Assembly (NCBI GenBank): GCA_964394815.1
Contig: CAYMZC010000143.1
Span: forward strand, 1-6,288
DNA: 6,288 nucleotides
Direction of reading: 5' to 3'
DNA from: Sandaracinobacteroides sp964394815
Lineage (GTDB): Bacteria; Pseudomonadota; Alphaproteobacteria; Sphingomonadales; Sphingomonadaceae
The position numbers and the translations under genes are program-made. Shown here piece after piece: positions 1 through 6,239 of the stretch. Each line of letters begins with the position of its first letter. Positions within the stretch are counted from its first letter, which is position 1. The notes beneath the pieces were generated by a model. That model saw only the letters and a program-made list of their open reading frames with translations. It was not told the origin of the DNA and did not search any database.

Positions 1-1755
1 CGATCTACCGGCATCGCCTGGCTCTACAGCGTCGTCGCGCTCATGGCGCCGCAACTGTTCCCCGCCGCCTTCAGGGGGCCGGGAGGGCAGGTGCCGGTCT
101 ATTTCGAGGCGGCCGCGGTGATCGTCGTCCTCGTCCTGCTGGGGCAGGTGCTTGAATTGCGTGCCCGCGATCGCACCTCCGGCGCGATCAGGGCGCTGCT
201 CGGCCTGTCCCCCAGGACGGCGCGGCGGCTTTCTCCCGATGGCGGCGAGGCCGAAGTATCGCTCGACGAGGTGGTGGTCGGCGATCTGCTGCGGGTGCGC
301 CCCGGCGAGAAGGTTCCGGTCGATGGCGTGGTCGAACAGGGCCATTCCATGCTCGACGAGGCGCTGGTGACCGGGGAATCCATGCCGCTCGCCAGGCAGG
401 CGGGCGACCGGGTGATCGGCGGCACGATCAACCAGACCGGCGCCCTGGTGATCCGCGCCCGGGCCGTCGGCCGCGACACCATGCTCGCGCGCATCGTCCA
501 GATGGTGGCCGAGGCCCAGCGCTCGCGCGCGCCGATCCAGCGACTGGCCGACCAGGTTTCGGGCTGGTTCGTGCCTGCTGTGCTGGCCATCGCCGTCGCT
601 GCCTTTGCCGCATGGTCGCTGTGGGGGCCGGAGCCGCGCTTTTCCTATGGGCTGGTGGCTGCCGTCGCCGTGCTGATCATTGCCTGCCCCTGCGCGCTTG
701 GACTGGCGACGCCGATGTCGATCATGGTCGGTGTCGGTCGCGGCGCTTCGCTCGGCGTGCTGATCAAGGATGCCGCCGCGCTGGAGCGACTTGAAAGGAT
801 CGACACGCTGGTGGTCGACAAGACCGGAACGCTGACCGAAGGCAAGCCCGCGCTGACCCGGATCGTGCCTGCGCCCGGACAGGACGAGGGCGAACTGCTG
901 CGCCTTGCCGCAGCGGTCGAGCGGCCATCGGAACATCCGCTGGCCAAGGCCATCGTCATCGCTGCCGAAGAGCGCGGCATGACCATCCCCGAGGTGCAGG
1001 ACTTCGACGCGCCGACCGGCAAGGGCACGACGGGGCGGGTCGAAGGACGCTTCATCGCGCTGGGCAATGCCCGGTTCATGCAGGAAATCGGCGCCGCGAC
1101 CGGAGACATGGAAGCAGCCGCCGAGGATCAGCGTGGCGAGGGTGCCACGGCGATCTTCGTTGCGGTGGATGGCAAGGTTGCCGGGGTCATCGCGGTTGCC
1201 GATCCGGTCAAGGCCAGCACGCCGGCGGCGCTGGAGGCGCTGCGGCAGGCGGGGAGCCGCATCGTCATGTTGACCGGCGACAACCGCACCACGGCGCTCG
1301 CCGTCGCGCGCCGGCTGGGCATCACCGAAGTGGAGGCCGACGTGCTGCCCGACCGCAAGAGCGAAGTCGTCGCCCGGCTGCGTGCGGAAGGCAGGATCGT
1401 CGCCATGGCCGGTGACGGCGTCAACGATGCGCCCGCGCTCGCCGCGGCCGACGTTGGCATCGCCATGGGTTCGGGAACCGATGTCGCCATCGAAAGCGCG
1501 GGCGTGACCTTGCTGCGAAGCGACCTGACCGGCATCGTCACGGCCATGAACCTCAGCCGCAGGACCATGGCGAACATCAGGCAGAACCTGTTCTTCGCCT
1601 TCTTCTACAACGCGCTGGGGGTGCCGGTTGCGGCAGGCGTGCTCTATCCCGCGTTCGGCATCCTGCTCTCGCCGATCATTGCCGCGGCCGCCATGGCGCT
1701 GTCCTCGGTCAGCGTGGTCGGCAATGCCCTGCGCCTCAACCGGGTGACGCTGTGA
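1..1755 (+). CDS. copA: Cu+-exporting P1B-type ATPase, 5'-partial
   Basis: Inner-membrane pump that exports Cu+ from the cytoplasm using ATP. The frame is open from base 1, giving 584 residues; related proteins are about 740-830, so the N-terminal metal-binding domain and first helices lie outside the window. The ATG at 43 is internal, because the family-typical stretch TGIAWLYSVVA precedes it. Visible motifs, numbered from base 1: actuator TGES at 124-127; helix motif CPC at 229-231; phosphorylation site DKTGTLT starting at D273; the SEHP motif (H312, P313) of the ATP-binding domain; MLTGDN; GDGVNDAP at 471-478; YN at 536-537; and MALSS at 565-569. CPC with YN and MxxSS is the Cu+ transport signature of the P1B-1 subgroup. 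The TGA stop overlaps the GTG of the next gene (GTGA, 1752-1755), indicating a single operon with translational coupling. No damage is seen in the visible part. Confidence 0.95.
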   Translation, partial: RSTGIAWLYSVVALMAPQLFPAAFRGPGGQVPVYFEAAAVIVVLVLLGQVLELRARDRTSGAIRALLGLSPRTARRLSPDGGEAEVSLDEVVVGDLLRVRPGEKVPVDGVVEQGHSMLDEALVTGESMPLARQAGDRVIGGTINQTGALVIRARAVGRDTMLARIVQMVAEAQRSRAPIQRLADQVSGWFVPAVLAIAVAAFAAWSLWGPEPRFSYGLVAAVAVLIIACPCALGLATPMSIMVGVGRGASLGVLIKDAAALERLERIDTLVVDKTGTLTEGKPALTRIVPAPGQDEGELLRLAAAVERPSEHPLAKAIVIAAEERGMTIPEVQDFDAPTGKGTTGRVEGRFIALGNARFMQEIGAATGDMEAAAEDQRGEGATAIFVAVDGKVAGVIAVADPVKASTPAALEALRQAGSRIVMLTGDNRTTALAVARRLGITEVEADVLPDRKSEVVARLRAEGRIVAMAGDGVNDAPALAAADVGIAMGSGTDVAIESAGVTLLRSDLTGIVTAMNLSRRTMANIRQNLFFAFFYNALGVPVAAGVLYPAFGILLSPIIAAAAMALSSVSVVGNALRLNRVTL

Positions 1756-2152
1756 ACATCGGCAGCGCATCGCGCGCCAGTGGGGTCTCCGAACGGATGA
1801 TCCGCCATTACGAGGCCATCGGCCTGATCCCGCCGCCCGCGCGGCGGGATTCCGGCTACCGCGACTATTCCGAGGCGGATGTGCACCGCTTGCGCTTTGC
1901 CGCCAATGCGCGGGACCTCGGCTTCTCGATTGAGGAGATCCGCGCCCTGCTGGACCTGTGGAGCGACGAGACCCGGTCCAGCGCCGACGTCAAGGCGCGG
2001 CCCTGTCGCGGGCCGAATCTCTCGGCCGCAAGGTCGAGGCGCTGGCCACCATGCGCGCCGCCCTGCTCGACCTTGCCGGCCGGTGCGAAGGGGACGAGCG
2101 GCCCAACTGCCCGATCATCGAAAGGATATCCGGCCATGCGCCCGACGCCTGA
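1752..2152 (+). pseudogene. cueR: CueR-type MerR copper regulator, broken by a -1 frameshift
   Basis: Cu+-responsive transcription activator. From the GTG at 1752 the frame encodes a MerR winged helix-turn-helix (SERMIRHYEAIGLIPPP, then SGYRDYSEADVHRLRF) and runs to about codon 82. The rest of the family sequence then continues in another frame, starting near 1997 and ending at the TGA 2150-2152. Adding one base at about 1998-1999 (making GCG CTG GCC CTG) restores KALALSRAES and a 133-residue protein, the usual CueR length. In the restored numbering, Ser77, Cys112 and Cys120 fall at the same positions as the Cu+ specificity and ligand residues of E. coli CueR, and the loop ends NCPII as in CueR. 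The deletion separates the DNA-binding half from the copper loop, so sensing should be lost unless it is a sequencing error. There is no clear ribosome-binding site before the GTG; translation probably depends on coupling to the ATPase gene. Confidence 0.88.
2121..2126 (+). promoter_or_regulatory. Ribosome binding site of the multicopper oxidase gene
   Basis: AAAGGA lies 9 bases before the ATG at 2136, inside the end of the cueR reading frame. It supports 2136 as the oxidase start, and therefore a separate gene, rather than the longer frame that opens at the cueR GTG. Confidence 0.6.
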
Positions 2153-3866
2153 CCTGCGCCTCCCGGCTTCCCGCCGCAGGTTCATCACCAGCACGGTCGG
2201 CCTTGCCGCAGCCGCTTCACTGCCCATGCCCGCCTGGGCGAAAGGGGCCTCGCTCCCCCATGCGCGGCGCGGTTTCGGCGAGCTGTCGGGCGAGGACATC
2301 CATCTCACCATCGCCGATCACCACTTCACGACGGGCGCTCGCTCCGGTCATGCCCATGCGATCAACGGCACCGTGCCGGGGCCGCTGATCCGCCTGCGCG
2401 AGGGCCAGACCGTGCGGCTTCACGTTACCAATCGGCTCGACGAGGATTCCTCGATCCACTGGCACGGGCTGCTCCTGCCGTTCCAGTTCGACGGGGTGCC
2501 GGGCGTCAGCTTTCCGGGCATCCGGCCGGGCGAGACTTTCACCTACGAATTCCCGATCCGCCAGAGCGGCACCTACTGGTGGCACAGCCACTCCGGCCTG
2601 CAGGAACAGGCCGGGCATTACGGCCCGATCGTGATCGAGAGCAACCAGCCCGATCCGCGCCATGACCGCGAATGTGTCGTGCTGCTGAGCGAATTCACCC
2701 CGCTCCACCCCCACGCGATCATGCGCAAGCTCAAGGTTGGCGAGCATTACTTCAACCAGCAGATGCAGACCGCGAGCGAAGGCAAGATGTCCGGCGCGGA
2801 ACGCCGCATGTGGGGCCGGATGCGGATGAACCCGCGCGACATCTCCGACGTGACGGGCGCCACCTATACCTACCTGGTCAACGGACACGGCCCGGCGGAC
2901 AACCTCCAGATCGCCTTCAGGCCGGGCGAACGCGTGCGGCTGCGGATCATCAACGGCAGCGCGATGAGCTTCTTCAATGTCCGCATTCCGGGCGTGCCGA
3001 TGACCGTGATCGCCGCCGACGGGATCGACGTGGATCCGGTGACGATCGACGAATTCCAGATCGGGACGGCGGAAACCTATGATGTGATCGTCACGCCGCC
3101 TGACGGTAGCCATGCCCTCGTGGCCGAGGCGATGGACCGCAGCGGCATGGGCGTGGCCAGCCTGACCTCGCATCCCGGCCATATCGCCCAGCCGCCGCCG
3201 CTGCGCGAGGTGCCGACGCTGACCATGGTCGACATGGGGATGGGATCGATGGACCATTCCGACCACGGCAGCGGGCATGGGGCGGGACAGGCGATGAACC
3301 ATTCCATGCGCGACACCTCCCTGCTGCCCGATGACGTGAAGGTCGGCCCCGGTATCGACATGGTTGCGCCGATGCCGCTCGACCGGATGGACTTTCCCGG
3401 ACTCGGCCTCGACGCGGTGGGGCACCGGGTGCTGCGCTATACCGACCTCAGGGCGGCGCGCGCCAACCCCGACCGCAAGATCGAGCGTCAGCTGGAAATC
3501 CACCTCACCGGCAACATGGAACGCTACATGTGGAGTTTCGACGGCAAGGCCTTTTCCGCCGTCACTGACCACCCGATCCGCTTCGGCTTTGACGAGCGGG
3601 TGCGGGTGAAGCTGGTCAACCAGACGATGATGGCCCACCCGATCCACCTGCACGGCCACTTCTTCGAGCTGGTCAACGGCGCCGACCACCGGCACCAGCC
3701 GCTCAAGCACACGCTCGTCGTCCAGCCGGGCGGAACCGCGACCTTCGACCTCACCGCCAACGAGCCCGGCGACTGGGCCTTCCACTGCCACCTGCTCTAT
3801 CACATGCACGCGGGCATGATGCAGGTGGTGACGGTCCGCCCCTTCCCGGCGGGAGAGGGCGCATGA
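2136..3866 (+). CDS. copA: Periplasmic multicopper oxidase, CopA/PcoA copper-resistance type
   Basis: Exported copper oxidase of 576 residues (family about 600) that oxidises Cu+ and binds copper in the periplasm; it shares the name copA with the unrelated ATPase. A Tat signal is visible: SRRRFI at residues 12-17, a hydrophobic stretch, and a likely cleavage after AWA (A35). Three cupredoxin domains follow. Trinuclear-site ligands are HWHG at 108-111 and HSH at 150-152. The C-terminal copper sites are HPIHLHGH at 501-508 and HCHLLYHMHAGMM from 550, giving type 1 ligands H501, C551, H556 and M561. All expected ligands are present. A Met/His-rich insert at about 367-391 (MGMGSMDHSDHG, MNHSM) resembles the copper-binding repeats of PcoA but is short. 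The ATG at 2136 is chosen because it gives the complete Tat signal and has a ribosome-binding site; it overlaps restored cueR by 17 bp. An upstream in-frame extension to 1752 exists only because of the cueR frameshift. The stop overlaps copB (ATGA, 3863-3866). Confidence 0.95.
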   Translation: MRPTPDLRLPASRRRFITSTVGLAAAASLPMPAWAKGASLPHARRGFGELSGEDIHLTIADHHFTTGARSGHAHAINGTVPGPLIRLREGQTVRLHVTNRLDEDSSIHWHGLLLPFQFDGVPGVSFPGIRPGETFTYEFPIRQSGTYWWHSHSGLQEQAGHYGPIVIESNQPDPRHDRECVVLLSEFTPLHPHAIMRKLKVGEHYFNQQMQTASEGKMSGAERRMWGRMRMNPRDISDVTGATYTYLVNGHGPADNLQIAFRPGERVRLRIINGSAMSFFNVRIPGVPMTVIAADGIDVDPVTIDEFQIGTAETYDVIVTPPDGSHALVAEAMDRSGMGVASLTSHPGHIAQPPPLREVPTLTMVDMGMGSMDHSDHGSGHGAGQAMNHSMRDTSLLPDDVKVGPGIDMVAPMPLDRMDFPGLGLDAVGHRVLRYTDLRAARANPDRKIERQLEIHLTGNMERYMWSFDGKAFSAVTDHPIRFGFDERVRVKLVNQTMMAHPIHLHGHFFELVNGADHRHQPLKHTLVVQPGGTATFDLTANEPGDWAFHCHLLYHMHAGMMQVVTVRPFPAGEGA

Positions 3867-4858
3867 TCCGCGCCGCCCTGCTCGCGCCCTTCGCGCTTGC
3901 GCTGGCGATGCCCGCGACAGCGCAGGACCATTCGGCGCACACGCACCACGATCACGCGGCGCATGGCGGTCCCGTGGCCAAGCCCGCGCCCGAGCCGGAA
4001 GCCATGGACCATTGCGCCATGGGCCACCTGCCGCCGGATCAATGCCCGCCAAGGAACAACCACGCTGACCACACCGGGCCGGTGGACAAGATGGCACCCG
4101 GCGCCGCGCCGGAAACCGCCTTACCGCCCCGCGCACTGGAAGGTCCGCGCCATGCCGCCGACGCGATCTGGGGCGCTCAGGCCATGCAAGGGAGCCGTGA
4201 CGAGAACCGCCGGATGCACGGCCGCATGACAACCGGCGTGATCCTGGTCGAGCGGCTGGAAGCGCGCATCTCGGCCAGTGGCGGCAAGGCAGGCTGGCTG
4301 TGGGACGCCCAGGCCTGGCATGGCGGCGATATCGACAAGTTCGTGCTCAAGACCGAAGGCGAGGGCGAAACCTCGGGCAGCGTGGAGGATGCGGAGGTTC
4401 AGGCGCTGTGGGGGCACGCCATCGGCCCGTTCTTCGACCTGCAGGCCGGCCTGCGACTCGATCTGGAGCCGGAAACGCGAAGCCACCTCGTGCTCGGCGT
4501 CCAGGGCCTCGCCCCCTACATGTGGCACATCGACCTTGCCGCTTTCCTCAGTGACCGGGGCGACCTGACTGGCCGGCTCGAAAGCGAGTACGACCAGAAG
4601 ATCACGCAACGGCTGATCCTCCAGCCGCGGATAGAGCTGGAACTGGCCGCACAGGATATCCCCGAGCGCGGCATCGGGGCAGGTCTGGTCAGGGTCGAGC
4701 CAGGGCTGCGCCTGCGCTACGAGGTGGTGCGGGAATTCGCACCCTATGTCGGGTTGGAATACGAAGCTAGGCTGGGCGAAACGGCCGATATCGCACGCGC
4801 AAGTGGTGAAGATCCCTCGGGTTGGAAGGTGCTCCTTGGCTTGAGGGCATGGTTTTAA
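3863..4858 (+). CDS. copB: Outer-membrane copper resistance protein CopB/PcoB
   Basis: Outer-membrane beta-barrel protein of 331 residues, the usual partner of the CopA oxidase, thought to bind or pass copper at the outer membrane. A Sec signal peptide is visible (MIRAALLAPFALALAMPATA) with likely cleavage after A20. The mature N-terminus is a low-complexity metal-binding stretch: six histidines between residues 23 and 34, then a segment with H50, C51, M53, H55, C61, H67 and H70. The conserved CopB domain runs from about residue 97 (DAIWGAQAM) to the end, with amphipathic strands and the terminal GLRAWF. A final phenylalanine is typical of outer-membrane proteins assembled by BamA. The ATG overlaps the oxidase stop; a GGGAGAGGG stretch at 3851-3859 can serve as ribosome-binding site. 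It is the last gene of the copper operon in this window. Confidence 0.93.
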   Translation: MIRAALLAPFALALAMPATAQDHSAHTHHDHAAHGGPVAKPAPEPEAMDHCAMGHLPPDQCPPRNNHADHTGPVDKMAPGAAPETALPPRALEGPRHAADAIWGAQAMQGSRDENRRMHGRMTTGVILVERLEARISASGGKAGWLWDAQAWHGGDIDKFVLKTEGEGETSGSVEDAEVQALWGHAIGPFFDLQAGLRLDLEPETRSHLVLGVQGLAPYMWHIDLAAFLSDRGDLTGRLESEYDQKITQRLILQPRIELELAAQDIPERGIGAGLVRVEPGLRLRYEVVREFAPYVGLEYEARLGETADIARASGEDPSGWKVLLGLRAWF

Positions 4859-4883
4859 ATGGCCGATCTCTCGAGGTGAACTT

Positions 4884-4911
4884 CCTGACGGCAACACTTG
4901 CTGTTCGCAGG
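4884..4911 (+). terminator. Imperfect hairpin downstream of copB, possible weak terminator
   Basis: CCTG, CG and AACA (4884-4896, with bulges A and GC) can pair with TGTT, CG and CAGG (4902-4911) around a five-base loop, starting 26 bases after the copB stop. No run of T follows, so it does not meet the usual criteria for an intrinsic terminator. It may only act as a 3' end stabiliser, or be chance. Confidence 0.25.
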
Positions 4912-4932
4912 TCACGGTGGCCTATACTATCT

Positions 4933-4958
4933 AAAATCATGTAAAAATTACAGATTTT
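4933..4958. repeat. Imperfect inverted repeat in an AT-rich island
   Basis: The left arm AAAATC-a-TGTAA (4933-4944) pairs with the right arm TTACA-GATTTT (4948-4958): eleven matching bases, one unpaired A, and a three-base centre AAA. The surrounding ~60 bases are strongly AT-rich, unlike the GC-rich genes on either side. It is too AT-rich for a typical terminator stem. A protein-binding operator or a recombination site is possible, the latter suggested by the nearby recombinase fragment. Function is inferred, not shown. Confidence 0.5.
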
Positions 4959-5039
4959 GGAAATTTTTAATTTCAGTTGTCGGTCCCTTTTTCTGGGGTT
5001 GGCAATTTCCTGCATGGGCGATCCGAGGCCCTCAGGGCT

Positions 5040-5111
5040 GAAGGCGTCCCCGCCTTCTATCTTGAGACCGCTTTTGCCGGCATCAGCATAGGTGCGGAAG
5101 ACCTCGATGCC
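5040..5111 (-). pseudogene. Remnant of a serine recombinase (resolvase family)
   Basis: The - strand reads as 24 residues starting GIEVF and containing RTYADAGKSGLKIEG. This matches the conserved stretch near the end of the first helix-strand unit of the resolvase catalytic domain, usually written RTYADEGKSGLxIEGRxAL in large serine recombinases common in alphaproteobacteria. The family sequence stops on both sides: upstream the frame meets a TAG after SSAGLTPRG, and downstream SPEGLGSPMQEI does not continue the family pattern. The catalytic serine region, the rest of the catalytic domain and the DNA-binding part are all missing. It is therefore a non-functional scrap, probably left by an earlier integration or deletion between the copper operon and the RND module. 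Identification is from memory of the family motif. Confidence 0.62.
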
Positions 5112-5140
5112 CCCGCGTGGGGTGAGCCCAGCGCTGCTCT

Positions 5141-5163
5141 ACAGGGGCCGGTGCTGCCTCTGT
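5141..5163. other. Small stem-loop between the two convergent modules
   Basis: ACAGGGG (5141-5147) pairs with CCTCTGT (5157-5163), seven pairs including one G-T wobble, around a nine-base loop. It lies 33 bases beyond the stop of the - strand DUF3147 gene. Neither strand has a following T run, so a terminator role is only a weak suggestion. Confidence 0.2.
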
Positions 5164-5195
5164 AACTTGACTGGCTCCACGACGGCGCTGATCGG

Positions 5196-5546
5196 TCAAA
5201 GCTTGAAACCAAAGTGGCCCAATGCCCACACCATGATCAGGTACAGCGCGATAGTGAGCACGCAGCCAGCTGCGAGCGCCGGCCAGAACCCCATGCCCCG
5301 ATGGAGTAGGAAGGGTACCAGCAGAAACATCGGCAAGCTGGGGATGACGTACCAGAAGGTTGCAAAGGCGTGATCGGCCATTCGTGCCGTGTCCTGCGTG
5401 TCGCGCCAGAGCCAGATCATGCCGAGTAGCGAGATCAACGGGAGCGAAGCTATCAGCGCTCCGAAGTTCGGCGCGCGCCGGGCAACTTCGCTGACGATAG
5501 CAATGATCAGCCCCGACAAAGCGGCCTTGATGAGCAGATACCCCAT
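5196..5546 (-). CDS. DUF3147 family small membrane protein
   Basis: A 116-residue hydrophobic protein recognised as DUF3147 from its overall sequence (start MGYLLIKAALSGL, then GALIASLPLISLLGMIWLW and WYVIPSLPMFLL). Four membrane helices can be placed at about residues 3-21, 27-47, 60-81 and 86-112, so it should sit in the inner membrane. Charged residues are few and lie mainly in the first and second inter-helix loops (RR at 23-24, RDTQD at 48-52). No catalytic or clear metal-binding motif is visible; the only cysteine is C95. The biochemical role of the family is unknown to me. It begins 3 bp after the stop of the RND pump gene and its strong ribosome-binding site overlaps that gene's last codons, so the two are co-transcribed and probably translationally coupled. 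A helper role for the pump is an inference from position only. Confidence 0.85.
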   Translation of the reverse strand: MGYLLIKAALSGLIIAIVSEVARRAPNFGALIASLPLISLLGMIWLWRDTQDTARMADHAFATFWYVIPSLPMFLLVPFLLHRGMGFWPALAAGCVLTIALYLIMVWALGHFGFKL

Positions 5547-5549
5547 GAA

Positions 5550-6239
5550 CTACACCTTCCTCCTAGACGGGCACACCGGTGTCTGCAGCGGCGTCCGGCT
5601 CCCGCCGCAGCCTGAATGAGGGCATTGACAAACCCAGCCGTCGCGGGTGACCTTGAGGTAGATCGCCGGCAGGACCAGCATGTTGAGCACAGTGGAACTC
5701 GCCAGCCCGCAAAGGATCACAATGGCCATTGGCGCTTGGATTTCGCTGCCCGGCTCTCCCATGGCGATGGCGAGCGGAACGAGCGCGAGGCCGGCCGAAA
5801 TCGCCGTCATAAGGATCGGCACAAGCCGCTCCTCTGCACCGCGCCTGACCGCTTCAGGAAGGTCGGCAACGCCTTCCTCGGCTTGCAGATGCTTGATGTG
5901 GGTCACCATCATCACGCCGTTGCGCGTCGCGATGCCGAACAAGGTGATGAAGCCGACGATGGTCGCGACCGACAGCACACCGCCGGTCAACCAAAGCCCG
6001 ACCACCCCGCCAACCAGAGCCAACGGCAGGTTGATCATCACCAGGGCCGCATCGCTCGATGAGCGGAACGCTTGTCGCAGCAGCAGGAACATGCCGACCA
6101 ATACGATGAGGCCAAGCGCCAGCAGGGTGCGAGACGCGCTAGCGGCGCTTTCGAACTGGCCACCGAGTTCGATGTGGGCGCCTTGCGGCAGCGCGATACC
6201 GTCCAGAGCCCGTTCGATGTCCGCAACCACGGCCCCTAG
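5550..6239 (-). CDS. Heavy-metal RND efflux pump (CzcA/CusA class), C-terminal fragment
   Basis: Inner-membrane proton-driven pump subunit of a tripartite metal efflux system. Only the last ~229 residues of a protein normally near 1040 are present. Reading from LGAVVADIERAL, the end of the periplasmic domain is seen (ALPQGAHIELGGQFESAA, matching the family LPxGxxxxxGGQFE block). The last membrane helices follow: TLLALGLIVLVGMFLLL, ALVMINLPLALVGGVVGLWL, SVATIVGFITLFGIATRNG, LVPILMTAISAGLALVPL and MAIVILCGLASSTVLNML. GFITLFGIATRNGVMM is a typical metal-RND motif, but the exact metal cannot be told from this part. Family resemblance stops at about 6239 and a stop codon in the same frame lies further upstream (6277-6279). 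The gene thus appears cut by an insertion, and GTG 6228-6230 is not a credible natural start. The tail after the last helix contains CQCPHSGC, unusual for the class. It is followed closely by the DUF3147 gene. Confidence 0.88.
   Translation of the reverse strand, partial: LGAVVADIERALDGIALPQGAHIELGGQFESAASASRTLLALGLIVLVGMFLLLRQAFRSSSDAALVMINLPLALVGGVVGLWLTGGVLSVATIVGFITLFGIATRNGVMMVTHIKHLQAEEGVADLPEAVRRGAEERLVPILMTAISAGLALVPLAIAMGEPGSEIQAPMAIVILCGLASSTVLNMLVLPAIYLKVTRDGWVCQCPHSGCGGSRTPLQTPVCPSRRKV
5555..5564 (-). promoter_or_regulatory. Strong ribosome binding site of the DUF3147 gene
   Basis: On the - strand AGGAGGAAGG ends 8 bases before the ATG at 5546. It lies within the last codons of the RND gene, over the RRKV end, which supports coupled translation and fixes the DUF3147 start. 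Confidence 0.7.

Larger units (their letters stand above)
4859..5195. other. Intergenic stretch without an intact gene; likely recombination scar
   Basis: This 337-base stretch separates two convergent metal modules. It contains an imperfect hairpin just after copB (4884-4911), an AT-rich island (about 4921-4980) with an inverted repeat, a fragment of a serine recombinase on the - strand (5040-5111), and a small stem-loop (5141-5163). Short open frames on both strands show no convincing start site or family resemblance apart from the recombinase fragment. No tRNA or other RNA gene is recognisable. Confidence 0.6.

Noticed and set aside
43..45. ATG at 43 as the true start of the ATPase.
   Set aside because: The frame is open to base 1 and upstream residues match the family; starting here would drop essential membrane helices.
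1990..2010. Programmed -1 ribosomal frameshifting in cueR.
   Set aside because: The switch region AAGGCGCGGCCCTG has no X-XXY-YYZ slippery heptamer, and a single missing base in CTG explains the shift more simply.
1752..3866. A genuine MerR-multicopper oxidase fusion protein.
   Set aside because: The missing CueR C-terminal half is present in another frame with all key residues, the oxidase has its own ribosome-binding site and complete Tat signal, and the linking residues resemble no family. The fusion is a by-product of the frameshift.
2217..4232. A 671-codon open frame on the - strand opposite the oxidase and start of copB.
   Set aside because: It mirrors strongly biased GC-rich codons of two well-supported + strand genes; its translation is Arg/His/Gly/Ala-rich with no recognisable domain.
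4898..4928. Possible promoter TTGCTG ... TATACT downstream of copB.
   Set aside because: Spacing is 19 bases, the -35 match is poor, the left element overlaps the hairpin and no + strand gene follows.
4977..5165. A 62-codon + strand open frame.
   Set aside because: No ribosome-binding site or family resemblance; it overlaps the better-supported recombinase remnant on the other strand.
5553..5559. ACCTTCC resembling a CueR operator half-site.
   Set aside because: There is no matching GGAAGGT at the right distance, and the bases are simply the complement of the DUF3147 ribosome-binding site.
5605..5618. Sequence similar (ATTCAGGCT, reverse strand) to bases near 6275.
   Set aside because: Only about 11 matching bases with a mismatch; too short to call an inverted repeat pair or an element end.
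5626..5631. TTGACA resembling a -35 box.
   Set aside because: It lies inside the antisense of the RND gene and no -10 element follows at suitable distance.
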